Below, in pieces: positions 1-5,065 of a DNA stretch of 5,065 bases (position 1 is the first letter of the stretch; each line of letters begins with the position of its first letter). Below the pieces are notes generated by a model. The model did no database searches. It had not been told where the DNA came from and worked only from the letters and a program-made list of their open reading frames with translations. Source of the stretch: Ferroglobus sp. (GTDB lineage Archaea > Halobacteriota > Archaeoglobi > Archaeoglobales > Archaeoglobaceae); assembly GCA_015520115.1 (NCBI GenBank), contig WAQS01000122.1, forward strand, positions 1 through 5,065, in the 5' to 3' direction. Position numbers and translations under genes: made by a program.

Positions 1-438
1 CAAGAAAGAGATGTTCGGTCTTCCTTCTTTCTTAGCCTTAGCCGTAGCTTCTCCGCAGACTGCATTCTCTCCGCTGAACTCCGCTCTAAGCTCTTCTCCG
101 AAGAGTTGCGAGTAAAAGGAGGCGATTTTCATTACTCTGTCTGGAGTTGCTATTATCAAAACGACATCGCACTCTTCTCCTTTATATGGCTCCACAATAA
201 CAGCTTTTGTTTCCTCTTCGCTTTCTTCGGAAAACACTCCCTTAACGAATCCCAAGGAGACGAGAGCTCCGGAGCAGATGAGGTTTATCTCGTCGAGAAC
301 AATCCTCTCTCCGTTAGTTGCGGCTCTTTTCACAGCTTCGCAGAACCTTAAATTCTCCTCGGTAGCTTTAACGTACTCCTTTAATATCTTCACAGCCACA
401 GGCTGGTAGGGAATTTGGAAATACCTTCTGAAGCTCAA
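1..438 (-). CDS. DUF169-family protein, 3' end outside window (partial)
   Basis: I read this frame directly from the minus strand; it is open for 146 codons and runs off the left edge. The protein looks like the uncharacterised DUF169 (COG2043) family. Near the N-terminus comes P-x2-PVAVK (about residues 10-17), then FCEAVKRA (32-39), an ICSGALVSLGF block (54-64), and a DVVLIIATP segment (91-99). A C-G-E-A block (128-131) and the beginning of a PNISF segment (141-145) follow just before the edge; in this family that segment normally leads into a further cysteine. Cysteines visible are C33, C55, C90 and C128. From memory the family is usually a little over 200 residues, so perhaps a third is missing. 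The start chosen is TTG, because it sits 5 bases after a perfect GGAGGTG ribosome site and no nearer ATG exists in frame. The gene follows SepCysS with its start overlapping the SepCysS stop, so the two are almost certainly co-transcribed and coupled. The biochemical function is unknown; a role in sulfur or metal handling is only a guess from the cysteines and the neighbour. Confidence 0.82.
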   Translation of the reverse strand, partial: MSFRRYFQIPYQPVAVKILKEYVKATEENLRFCEAVKRAATNGERIVLDEINLICSGALVSLGFVKGVFSEESEEETKAVIVEPYKGEECDVVLIIATPDRVMKIASFYSQLFGEELRAEFSGENAVCGEATAKAKKEGRPNISFL

Positions 439-1619
439 TCCTCCACCTCCAGTCCGTAACTTTCGGCTATATCCTTAAAAGCTTCCGCGACTTTCTCAAC
501 TTCCTCCCAACTCAATCCGTAAATGTTTATCTTGAAGTTTTTTGTCATTCCCGGCTGGACTCCCACGATACCCCTCTTCTTTAGCTCGTGATACAGGAAA
601 AATCCTCTCTTTTTGTGTTTCTTCGCTATGCTGTGGAAGGCTGGAGATTCAAACTGCATCAAAGTGTGATTCTTCGGTCTTTCCCCTATTAGCTGAACAC
701 CCTCTATTTTCTCCATCTCTTTTACAAACCATCTCGCCTTAGTAACCTCCTCCTCCCACTTCTTGACTCTCTTCACAACAGCCGGGAAGGATGCCATTAG
801 CGTTATTATCGGGAGTCCGTAAACCGGAGAGCATCCGAACAAAGCGACCTCTTTCTTCGTAAAAGCTCTACCGCTCCACTCTCCTCGTGTTTTAGATGTT
901 CTGAAAACCTCGTCAACGAAATCGTAGTTCGTCGCAAGAATCCCGATTGGAGCGGTAGCCGCCCAGCTTTTGTGACCGCTCGCAACGATGAAGTCCACGT
1001 TAAGCTTTTTTCCGTCCACCTCCATCACTCCGGAGCTGTAAGCCGTGTTCAAAATTAGAGGAATTCCGTACTCTCTGCAAATCTTTCCGACTTCCTTCGC
1101 ATCAGCGAGATTTCCGTAGCGATAATCCACGTGAGTGAGTAAAGCCAGATCTGGGTATTTCCCGGTCTCTTCCTTAACTCTCTCGAAGGTCTCCGCATAC
1201 TTTTCCGGCTCGATTTTAAATTCGGGGTATCCCGAATTCGGCACCTCGTAAACCTTCATGTCGTTTAATTCGGCGGCGATATAAGATGTATAGTGAGCAA
1301 GAGAATCGACAACAACCGTCTTTTCCTTAAAAGCGGACATTATAACGAACTTCGCATGCCTCGCTCCAGCGGTGAATCTTACTTCGTCCATGTTCAAAAA
1401 CTCAGCCACGTCTCTCTTAAACTCATCAATTGGCGGATTTTTAACGAGATCTACTCTTCCCTCCAAACACAGATCGCAGACTGAATAGCCATCAGCCCAC
1501 TCAAGAATAACCTGTTTAGCTTCTTCTGTTAGTATCCCACCCCTTTGAATTGGGTGAACGTTTATCATTCCACTTGACGGTCTTCTCAGATTCTGCGGAG
1601 AGTATCTATCGAGATTCAT
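435..1619 (-). CDS. pscS: O-phospho-L-seryl-tRNA:Cys-tRNA synthase (SepCysS)
   Basis: A cytoplasmic PLP enzyme (EC 2.5.1.73) that replaces the phosphate of phosphoseryl-tRNA(Cys) with sulfur, giving Cys-tRNA(Cys) after SepRS has charged the tRNA. It is the tRNA-dependent route to cysteine in methanogens and Archaeoglobales. Numbering from the ATG at 1619, the protein has 394 residues, the usual size. Visible hallmarks are the N-terminal INVHPIQRGG block (about 19-28), the paired cysteines C48 and C51 (C-D-L-C), the AGARH block (84-88), AHYTSY (108-113), N191, the GHKSW block with the PLP-binding lysine K217, and C263. The C-x2-C pair and the third cysteine correspond to those the family uses in sulfur transfer, so the enzyme looks intact. 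A TTG two codons upstream (1625) is in frame, but the TATA box at 1642-1651 predicts transcription starting at about 1620, so a leaderless ATG is preferred. It is first in a leftward unit with the DUF169 gene, divergent from the lipid genes. Confidence 0.95.
   Translation of the reverse strand: MNLDRYSPQNLRRPSSGMINVHPIQRGGILTEEAKQVILEWADGYSVCDLCLEGRVDLVKNPPIDEFKRDVAEFLNMDEVRFTAGARHAKFVIMSAFKEKTVVVDSLAHYTSYIAAELNDMKVYEVPNSGYPEFKIEPEKYAETFERVKEETGKYPDLALLTHVDYRYGNLADAKEVGKICREYGIPLILNTAYSSGVMEVDGKKLNVDFIVASGHKSWAATAPIGILATNYDFVDEVFRTSKTRGEWSGRAFTKKEVALFGCSPVYGLPIITLMASFPAVVKRVKKWEEEVTKARWFVKEMEKIEGVQLIGERPKNHTLMQFESPAFHSIAKKHKKRGFFLYHELKKRGIVGVQPGMTKNFKINIYGLSWEEVEKVAEAFKDIAESYGLEVED
444..450 (-). 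promoter_or_regulatory. Shine-Dalgarno site for the DUF169 gene, inside the SepCysS 3' end
   Basis: Read on the minus strand, GGAGGTG ends 5 bases before the TTG at 438-436. It matches the anti-Shine-Dalgarno end of archaeal 16S rRNA perfectly. It lies inside the last codons of SepCysS and decides the TTG start of the downstream gene. Confidence 0.7.
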
Positions 1620-1641
1620 CTCCAAGCTTAACCCCGTTAAG

Positions 1642-1651
1642 TTATTTAAAA
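1642..1651 (-). promoter_or_regulatory. TATA box of the SepCysS promoter
   Basis: The minus strand reads TTTTAAATAA. The centre lies about 27 bases before the ATG at 1619, the normal archaeal spacing from TATA box to transcription start. The mRNA should therefore begin at or within a base or two of the ATG, giving a leaderless transcript. The upstream BRE element (AGCAAG) is a weak match to the consensus. Confidence 0.55.
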
Positions 1652-1672
1652 CTTGCTGGAATTGCAGGGGAA

Positions 1673-1722
1673 GAGAAAAACCGCTAATTTCTCGATTAAT
1701 CTTTCGTGAACTTTATGAGAAA
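1673..1722. repeat. Alternating GAGAAA / TTTCTC hexamers in the divergent spacer
   Basis: GAGAAA occurs at 1673-1678, its reverse complement TTTCTC at 1688-1693, and GAGAAA again at 1717-1722. The first two form an inverted repeat with 9 bases between the arms, about 20 bp upstream of the SepCysS TATA box. A palindrome GATTAATC directly follows at 1694-1701. This could be an operator controlling one or both promoters, but hexamers in AT-rich DNA can arise by chance, so this is only a candidate. Confidence 0.2.
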
Positions 1723-1750
1723 ACTGCCGCTTAATATCAGAAATTGGGTC

Positions 1751-1765
1751 GCTAATTTTTTATAT
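1751..1765 (+). promoter_or_regulatory. BRE and TATA box of the lipid/RNA-methylase operon promoter
   Basis: GCTAAT at 1751-1756 matches the archaeal BRE pattern (purine-N-A/T-A-A-A/T). It is followed within one base by TTTATATA at 1758-1765, a textbook archaeal TATA box. The TATA centre is about 26 bases before the ATG at 1788, so transcription should start at the ATG itself. No Shine-Dalgarno sequence is present between TATA box and ATG, which agrees with leaderless translation of the first gene. Confidence 0.7.
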
Positions 1766-1787
1766 ACTTCTGCTCTCCTCTGAAGAG

Positions 1788-2474
1788 ATGTTCAACTGGA
1801 AACACATCACCAAGCTCGATCCGGACAGAAAAAATGACAGGAAAATTGTTGACGCTGTTTTAGAAAGTGATACGGATGCAGTAATGGTTTCCGGAACGCA
1901 GAACGTAACCAGAGAAAAGGTGATCGAGCTGCTGAAAATGCTGAAAGAAGGAGATAAGCCAATAATAATGGAGCCTTCCGATCCTTCAAACGTCGTTTAC
2001 GATGTCGATTACGTCTTCGTTCCCATAGTTCTCAATTCAAAAAGGGGTGAGTGGATTACCGGGAAGCATGCGGAGTGGATAAGGATGAACTACGAAAAAC
2101 TCGACACTTTTAGAGAGCTTTTCGACAGGAAAATTTACTTCGAGGGATACATTGTCCTAAACGAAAACTCTGCAGTGGGAAGAGTGACGGAAGCTTTGTG
2201 CAATTTGAAAAAAGAAGAAGCAGCAAGCTTCGCTGTTGTTGGGGAGGAGATTCTGAAACTACCGATAATCTACATAGAGTACAGCGGGACCTACGGAGAT
2301 TTGGGGGTTGTGAAGGAAGTTAAAGGCAAGCTGAAAAAAGCAAGACTTTTCTACGGGGGTGGAATTAACAGTAAAGAGAGGGCTTTGGAGATGCTTTCAG
2401 CAGCTGATACTATAGTCGTCGGAAACGTAATTTACGAGAGAGGAATCGAGAGTTATCTTGACACGATTCCATGA
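1788..2474 (+). CDS. Geranylgeranylglyceryl phosphate synthase, group I
   Basis: A cytoplasmic TIM-barrel prenyltransferase (EC 2.5.1.41) that joins geranylgeranyl diphosphate to sn-glycerol-1-phosphate, the committed step that sets archaeal lipid stereochemistry. The 228 residues match the usual length. Seen in order: [10 protein letters not shown] (4-13) with the Mg-binding aspartate region D11/D13; SGTQN (35-39); [14 protein letters not shown] (62-75); GYIVLN (120-125); the [10 protein letters not shown] substrate-binding block (161-170); FYGGGI (188-193); and VGNVIYE (211-217), the last two forming the phosphate-binding end of the barrel. The overall sequence, including WITGKHAEW, strongly resembles the group I enzyme of Archaeoglobus as I remember it. 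The start is the ATG predicted by the promoter to be leaderless, and no nearby alternative is better. It is the first gene of a four-gene chain; its stop overlaps the next start as ATGA. No damaged motif is seen. Confidence 0.96.
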   Translation: MFNWKHITKLDPDRKNDRKIVDAVLESDTDAVMVSGTQNVTREKVIELLKMLKEGDKPIIMEPSDPSNVVYDVDYVFVPIVLNSKRGEWITGKHAEWIRMNYEKLDTFRELFDRKIYFEGYIVLNENSAVGRVTEALCNLKKEEAASFAVVGEEILKLPIIYIEYSGTYGDLGVVKEVKGKLKKARLFYGGGINSKERALEMLSAADTIVVGNVIYERGIESYLDTIP

Positions 2475-3310
2475 AAGCGAGAGCTTACCTCAAACTTTTC
2501 AGAATCGACCACGGAGTGATGTACGGATTTGGAGTTTTGGTTGGAATATTTATCGCGGCTAAAAATCTTCCTTTGGAGGAGACTCTCTTCGGCTTTCTTA
2601 CGGCAGTATTTTTGCAGTCCTCAACCTTCGCTCTGAATGATTACTTCGACTACGAAGTGGATTTAGCTAACAAACGCTTCGATCGACCGCTTGTAACTGG
2701 AGAAATAAGCAGAAGAGAGGCTTTATTATCCGGAATTTTTCTATTTCCGGTGGGATTGGTTTTTTCCTATCTAATCTCCCCCCTCGCTTTCGTCTTCGCT
2801 CTGTTAATCTCCCTCCTTGGAATTTTGTATGACCTCAAGCTCAAGGAGTTTGGATTGATTGGCAACGTTTACATAGCCACAACGATGGCGGCTCCCTTTC
2901 TCTTCGGCGGGATAATAATGGAGAACCTCAACGAAGCCATAATATTGCTATCAGCTTTAGCTTTCATTTCCGGGCTTGGAAGAGAGATAATGAAGGGTAT
3001 TGAAGATGTGGAGGGGGATAAGATAAGGAACGCGAAGACTGTTGCAATTCTTTATGGAGAAAAATTTGCTGCAAAGATCGCAGCTCTTCTCTTCATGTTA
3101 GCAGTCTCTCTGAGCTTCTTAGCCCTTATTTTCCCTGAGTTTCGGGATATCAAGTATCTAATCCCCGTTTTGGCTTGCGATGCAATCTTGCTTTTCTCGG
3201 CTTTCAAGTTGCTGAAAGGAGTTAAAAGGGAAGAAATTTATTCTCTCAGAAAGAGAACGATGTCGGCAATGGCTTTGGGAATGTTAGCTTTCTTGTTGGG
3301 GGTGATTTGA
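2471..3310 (+). CDS. Digeranylgeranylglyceryl phosphate synthase (UbiA family)
   Basis: An integral-membrane prenyltransferase (EC 2.5.1.42) that adds the second geranylgeranyl chain to GGGP, the product of the preceding gene, yielding the archaeol core precursor. The 279 residues are typical. The first Asp-rich motif is N56-D57-x2-D60-x3-D64, followed by KRFDRPL (68-74). The conserved [13 protein letters not shown] stretch spans 120-132. The second Asp-rich motif is D179-V-E-G-D183 in GIEDVEGDK, with KT at 189-190. Hydrophobic stretches at about 15-30, 37-55, 84-102, 105-120, 127-149, 155-170, 199-221, 227-247 and 263-279 fit the eight or nine helices of UbiA proteins. UbiA members also make quinone and heme precursors, but the GGGP synthase gene immediately upstream, overlapping as ATGA, makes the lipid assignment the best one. 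The start has no good ribosome site of its own, so translation is probably coupled to the upstream gene. Confidence 0.93.
   Translation: MKARAYLKLFRIDHGVMYGFGVLVGIFIAAKNLPLEETLFGFLTAVFLQSSTFALNDYFDYEVDLANKRFDRPLVTGEISRREALLSGIFLFPVGLVFSYLISPLAFVFALLISLLGILYDLKLKEFGLIGNVYIATTMAAPFLFGGIIMENLNEAIILLSALAFISGLGREIMKGIEDVEGDKIRNAKTVAILYGEKFAAKIAALLFMLAVSLSFLALIFPEFRDIKYLIPVLACDAILLFSAFKLLKGVKREEIYSLRKRTMSAMALGMLAFLLGVI
3298..3306 (+). promoter_or_regulatory. Shine-Dalgarno site for the DUF2148 gene
   Basis: GGGGGTGAT lies inside the last codons of the DGGGP synthase gene and ends 3 bases before the ATG at 3310. It supports this ATG over the in-frame TTG at 3307, which would directly abut the site. 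The starts of the two neighbouring overlapped genes (2471 and 3840) lack a comparable site. Confidence 0.55.
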
Positions 3311-3843
3311 TGCTGGAGGAAGATGTTAGAAAAGAGGTTGTGGAGCTTGCTGCAAAGCTTATGATAGCTTCCGCCCAAACGGCTCCGAAGTCGAAGGGGG
3401 AGGACAGCCTTGAGGTCATATACCTCTCCGAGTTTGAAGAGATAGCGAAAAAAATGGAGGAACTTGCGGAAAAAACTGGAGACAAAAACTTCGTGAGAGA
3501 TGCGAATAGCTTGAGAAAATCTGACGGTCTCATACTTCTTGGAATTTATGGAGATAGAAGCATAGGAATGAACTGCGGAGCTTGCGGATTTGAAAGTTGC
3601 AAGGAGTTTGCAAAAGCTGAGAGGAGGGAGGTCGTTTTCAAAGGACCGAGCTGCGCTTTTAAGCTCCTTGACTTAGGGATAGCGATAGGATCTGCTGTGA
3701 AACTTGGAGCAATAATCGGAGTTGATTCGAGGGTCATGTACAGAATTGGGGCTGCTGCAAAACTCCTCGGAATTTCCAAAGCCGATGTGGTGATGGGGAT
3801 ACCTTTGGCTTCTCTTTCAAAGAGCCCATTCTTCGACAGATGA
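3310..3843 (+). CDS. DUF2148 ferredoxin-domain protein, Fe-S cluster binding
   Basis: A 177-residue protein of the DUF2148 (COG4739) type, biochemical role unknown. The N-terminal half is helical and carries an AQTAPKSKG-D segment (about 22-32) typical of the family. The central motif is NCGACGFESC with C89-x2-C92-x4-C97, followed 17 residues later by C115 in GPSCAFK. Four cysteines in this spacing predict one [4Fe-4S] cluster, resembling the small FeS domain of corrinoid Fe-S proteins and related redox proteins. The C-terminal third is glycine-rich (LGIAIGSAVKLG, 122-133, then VDSRVMYRIGAAA, 138-150). No signal peptide or membrane span is seen, so it is probably cytoplasmic. The ATG at 3310 is chosen because of the GGGGGTGAT ribosome site; the stop of DGGGP synthase overlaps it as TGATG. 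It sits between the lipid gene and an RNA methylase gene, overlapped on both sides. Redox partner or metal-cluster sensor roles are both possible and neither is shown. Confidence 0.88.
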   Translation: MLEEDVRKEVVELAAKLMIASAQTAPKSKGEDSLEVIYLSEFEEIAKKMEELAEKTGDKNFVRDANSLRKSDGLILLGIYGDRSIGMNCGACGFESCKEFAKAERREVVFKGPSCAFKLLDLGIAIGSAVKLGAIIGVDSRVMYRIGAAAKLLGISKADVVMGIPLASLSKSPFFDR

Positions 3844-4826
3844 GAGTTTTGGATTTTCCCTCCACAGATTTTTCAAAGGAATTGGCGAAAAAATACGGAT
3901 ACGACGAGTTCATAATCAGAAGATGGGTGAACTTTTTCGGAGAAGAGGAAACGGCAAAGCTCGTCGAGGGAATGGAAAACGTTCCAAAGTACATAAGGGT
4001 TAACACGATAAAAATAAGCGAGGAGGAGCTTGTGGGGAGGTTGGAGGAAAGGGGCTTCGTTTTTAAAAAGACGGAAGTTCCCTTCTGCTACGAGGTTGTG
4101 GAGGAGCCTTACAGCATAGGTGCAACTCCAGAATTTCTCATGGGATTCTATTACGTCATGGACAAAAGCTCCTGCATACCACCAATCGAGCTAAATCCGA
4201 GGGAAAACGACCTCGTTGTGGACATGGCAGCTTCTCCGGGAGGAAAAGCGACGATGATTTCCATGTTGATGAAAAACAGAGGAATTCTAATCGCTATAGA
4301 GGGGAACGAAGAAAGAATTCCTCCGCTGATAGACAACATCCACAGAATGGGAGCGATGAACACGATTGTTTTAAGAATGAACTCCGCGAGATTCCACAAC
4401 CTTGGAATTAAGGCGGACAAAATTCTCCTTGACGCTCCGTGCACGGGGGAGGGGATAATTCACAAGGACCCCACGAGAAAGTGGAGCAGAGGAGCGAAGG
4501 ATATTCTCTTTTGCACATCTCTTCAAAAACAGATGCTTGAGTCTGGAATAAAATCCCTAAAGCCCGGAGGAGTGTTGGTATATTCGACGTGCTCTCTCAC
4601 TCCTGAGGAGAACGAACTCGTAATAGAGTGGGCTTTAAAAAACTTCGACATAAAGCTTGAGGAGGTCGGTTTCGGAGAAGAGGCTTTAACGAAAATCGGA
4701 GACATCAAGCTCAGCTCTGAATTGAGAAAAGCCAAAAGACTTTACCCCCACAAACACCGTTGCTCCGGATTTTTCGTAGCAAAAATCGTTAAGGGTGAAG
4801 ATCCAAGTCCAGAAACTTCTTCATGA
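3840..4826 (+). CDS. NOL1/NOP2/Sun-family RNA cytosine-C5 methyltransferase (likely tRNA m5C, archaeal Trm4-like)
   Basis: An S-adenosylmethionine-dependent enzyme that probably makes 5-methylcytosine in tRNA, as archaeal Trm4 does; rRNA is a possible alternative substrate. The 328 residues comprise an N-terminal RNA-binding region (about 1-110, with YIRVNTIKI at 51-59) and a Rossmann methyltransferase domain. Motif I is VDMAASPGGK (127-136). An acidic ribose-binding position is seen at E154 in AIEGNEER, where many relatives have Asp. Motif IV is D198-A-P-C201-TGEG, carrying one of the two conserved cysteines. Motif VI is YSTCSLTPEENE (248-259), where C251 is the catalytic nucleophile. The C-terminal RLYPHKHRCSGFFVAKI block (300-316) is typical. 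No PUA domain is present. The start overlaps the DUF2148 stop as ATGA, and no strong ribosome site precedes it, which suggests coupling. The last 38 bp overlap the converging small gene on the other strand. Confidence 0.92.
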   Translation: MRVLDFPSTDFSKELAKKYGYDEFIIRRWVNFFGEEETAKLVEGMENVPKYIRVNTIKISEEELVGRLEERGFVFKKTEVPFCYEVVEEPYSIGATPEFLMGFYYVMDKSSCIPPIELNPRENDLVVDMAASPGGKATMISMLMKNRGILIAIEGNEERIPPLIDNIHRMGAMNTIVLRMNSARFHNLGIKADKILLDAPCTGEGIIHKDPTRKWSRGAKDILFCTSLQKQMLESGIKSLKPGGVLVYSTCSLTPEENELVIEWALKNFDIKLEEVGFGEEALTKIGDIKLSSELRKAKRLYPHKHRCSGFFVAKIVKGEDPSPETSS

Positions 4827-5010
4827 GCAGGAGGTCTTTAAGCATTCTGTCGTACTTTTTGGAAATTCTGTACCTTAAAACTCTTATGTAGGCTTTCCAG
4901 TCCTTTCCTTCGCTTTTCCACTTCTCGACGAACTCCTTTAGAGTCATCTTCCCCTCAACGTACCTCAACCAGTCCTCTATGAACTCCCTCTCCCGCTTAG
5001 ATAGGCACAT
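4789..5010 (-). CDS. Small basic helical hypothetical protein (73 aa)
   Basis: I do not recognise a characterised family. The 73-residue product is highly charged, rich in Lys/Arg/Glu, and probably all helical. It has three tryptophans (W14, W31, W38), an EFIEDWL-type opening helix (about 9-15), a GKMTLKEFVEKWK segment (20-32) that suggests a helix-turn-helix-like fold, and a basic YIRVLRYRISKKYDRMLKDL helix region (41-60). No cysteine motif, signal peptide or membrane span is seen. It resembles the short conserved hypothetical proteins common in Archaeoglobales. The case for a real gene is the GGAGGG ribosome site 6 bases before the ATG, the coding-like composition, and the lack of any other gene on either strand beyond the methyltransferase end. 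It converges on the methyltransferase and overlaps its 3' end by 38 bp. Nucleic-acid binding is possible from its charge but not demonstrated. Confidence 0.72.
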   Translation of the reverse strand: MCLSKREREFIEDWLRYVEGKMTLKEFVEKWKSEGKDWKAYIRVLRYRISKKYDRMLKDLLLMKKFLDLDLHP

Positions 5011-5016
5011 TCAACT

Positions 5017-5022
5017 CCCTCC
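5017..5022 (-). promoter_or_regulatory. Shine-Dalgarno site for the 73-aa gene
   Basis: The minus strand reads GGAGGG, ending 6 bases before the ATG at 5010-5008. A good ribosome site at good spacing fixes this start and argues that the small frame is translated from a leadered mRNA, probably downstream of another gene or of a promoter just outside the window. Confidence 0.6.
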
Positions 5023-5065
5023 AGTTTCAGGAGCTTCAACTTAATTTCTATCCCGAGAGAATATC

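Noticed and set aside
106..351. Plus-strand open frame of 81 codons
   Set aside because: It lies antisense to the DUF169 gene, whose minus-strand frame has recognisable family blocks; the plus-strand product has no motif and no ribosome site.
542..1484. Two plus-strand frames (542-742 and 1293-1484) inside SepCysS
   Set aside because: They are antisense to strongly conserved SepCysS blocks and have low-complexity, non-protein-like composition.
1620..1787. Possible riboswitch, tRNA or small RNA in the divergent spacer
   Set aside because: The spacer is AT-rich with no stable GC stem or tRNA-like T-loop sequence, and both flanking transcripts appear to be leaderless, leaving no 5' leader for a riboswitch.
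3246..4006. Minus-strand frames antisense to the DUF2148 gene and its two junctions
   Set aside because: They are Ser/Phe-rich shadows of the real plus-strand genes, with no domain or plausible start signal.
4151..4735. Minus-strand frames antisense to the methyltransferase
   Set aside because: The plus strand carries intact methyltransferase motifs I, IV and VI here; the opposite frames are typical mirror frames of a purine-rich coding strand.
1..5065. Mobile element, CRISPR array or defence system
   Set aside because: No transposase or integrase motif, no regularly spaced repeats and no terminal inverted repeats were seen; all genes are compact housekeeping-type genes with uniform base use.

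Overview
The window looks like part of an archaeal chromosome, most likely from the Archaeoglobales (an Archaeoglobus, Ferroglobus or Geoglobus relative). It encodes both prenyltransferases that make archaeal ether-lipid cores, plus Sep-tRNA:Cys-tRNA synthase, which is found in methanogens and Archaeoglobales. It also shows TATA/BRE promoters with leaderless starts and an AGA/AGG-rich, thermophile-like codon usage. The geranylgeranylglyceryl phosphate synthase closely resembles, from memory, the Archaeoglobus fulgidus enzyme. The exact genus is an inference.

Layout. A divergent promoter region of about 170 bp (1620-1787) separates two transcription units. Leftward on the minus strand runs SepCysS (435-1619). 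Its stop codon is overlapped by the TTG start of a DUF169-family gene that leaves the window (1-438). Rightward on the plus strand runs a four-gene chain in which every junction overlaps by one to four bases: GGGP synthase (1788-2474), DGGGP synthase (2471-3310), a DUF2148 iron-sulfur protein (3310-3843) and a NOL1/NOP2/Sun tRNA m5C methyltransferase (3840-4826). At the right end a small minus-strand gene (4789-5010) with a strong Shine-Dalgarno site points back into the chain and overlaps the methyltransferase tail to tail by 38 bp.

Function. GGGP synthase and DGGGP synthase catalyse consecutive steps: attachment of the first geranylgeranyl chain to sn-glycerol-1-phosphate, then of the second. 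The DUF2148 protein carries a four-cysteine Fe-S motif and has no assigned role; its position suggests a link either to lipid metabolism or to the RNA-modifying enzyme after it. On the other side, SepCysS turns phosphoseryl-tRNA(Cys) into cysteinyl-tRNA(Cys). The translationally coupled DUF169 protein is a cysteine-containing partner of unknown role. Translation-related genes therefore lie on both sides of the lipid genes.

I saw no mobile element, CRISPR array, tRNA or rRNA gene, and no clearly new multi-gene system. The best leads are the two uncharacterised proteins (DUF169, DUF2148) locked by overlaps to well-understood enzymes, and the small convergent gene.
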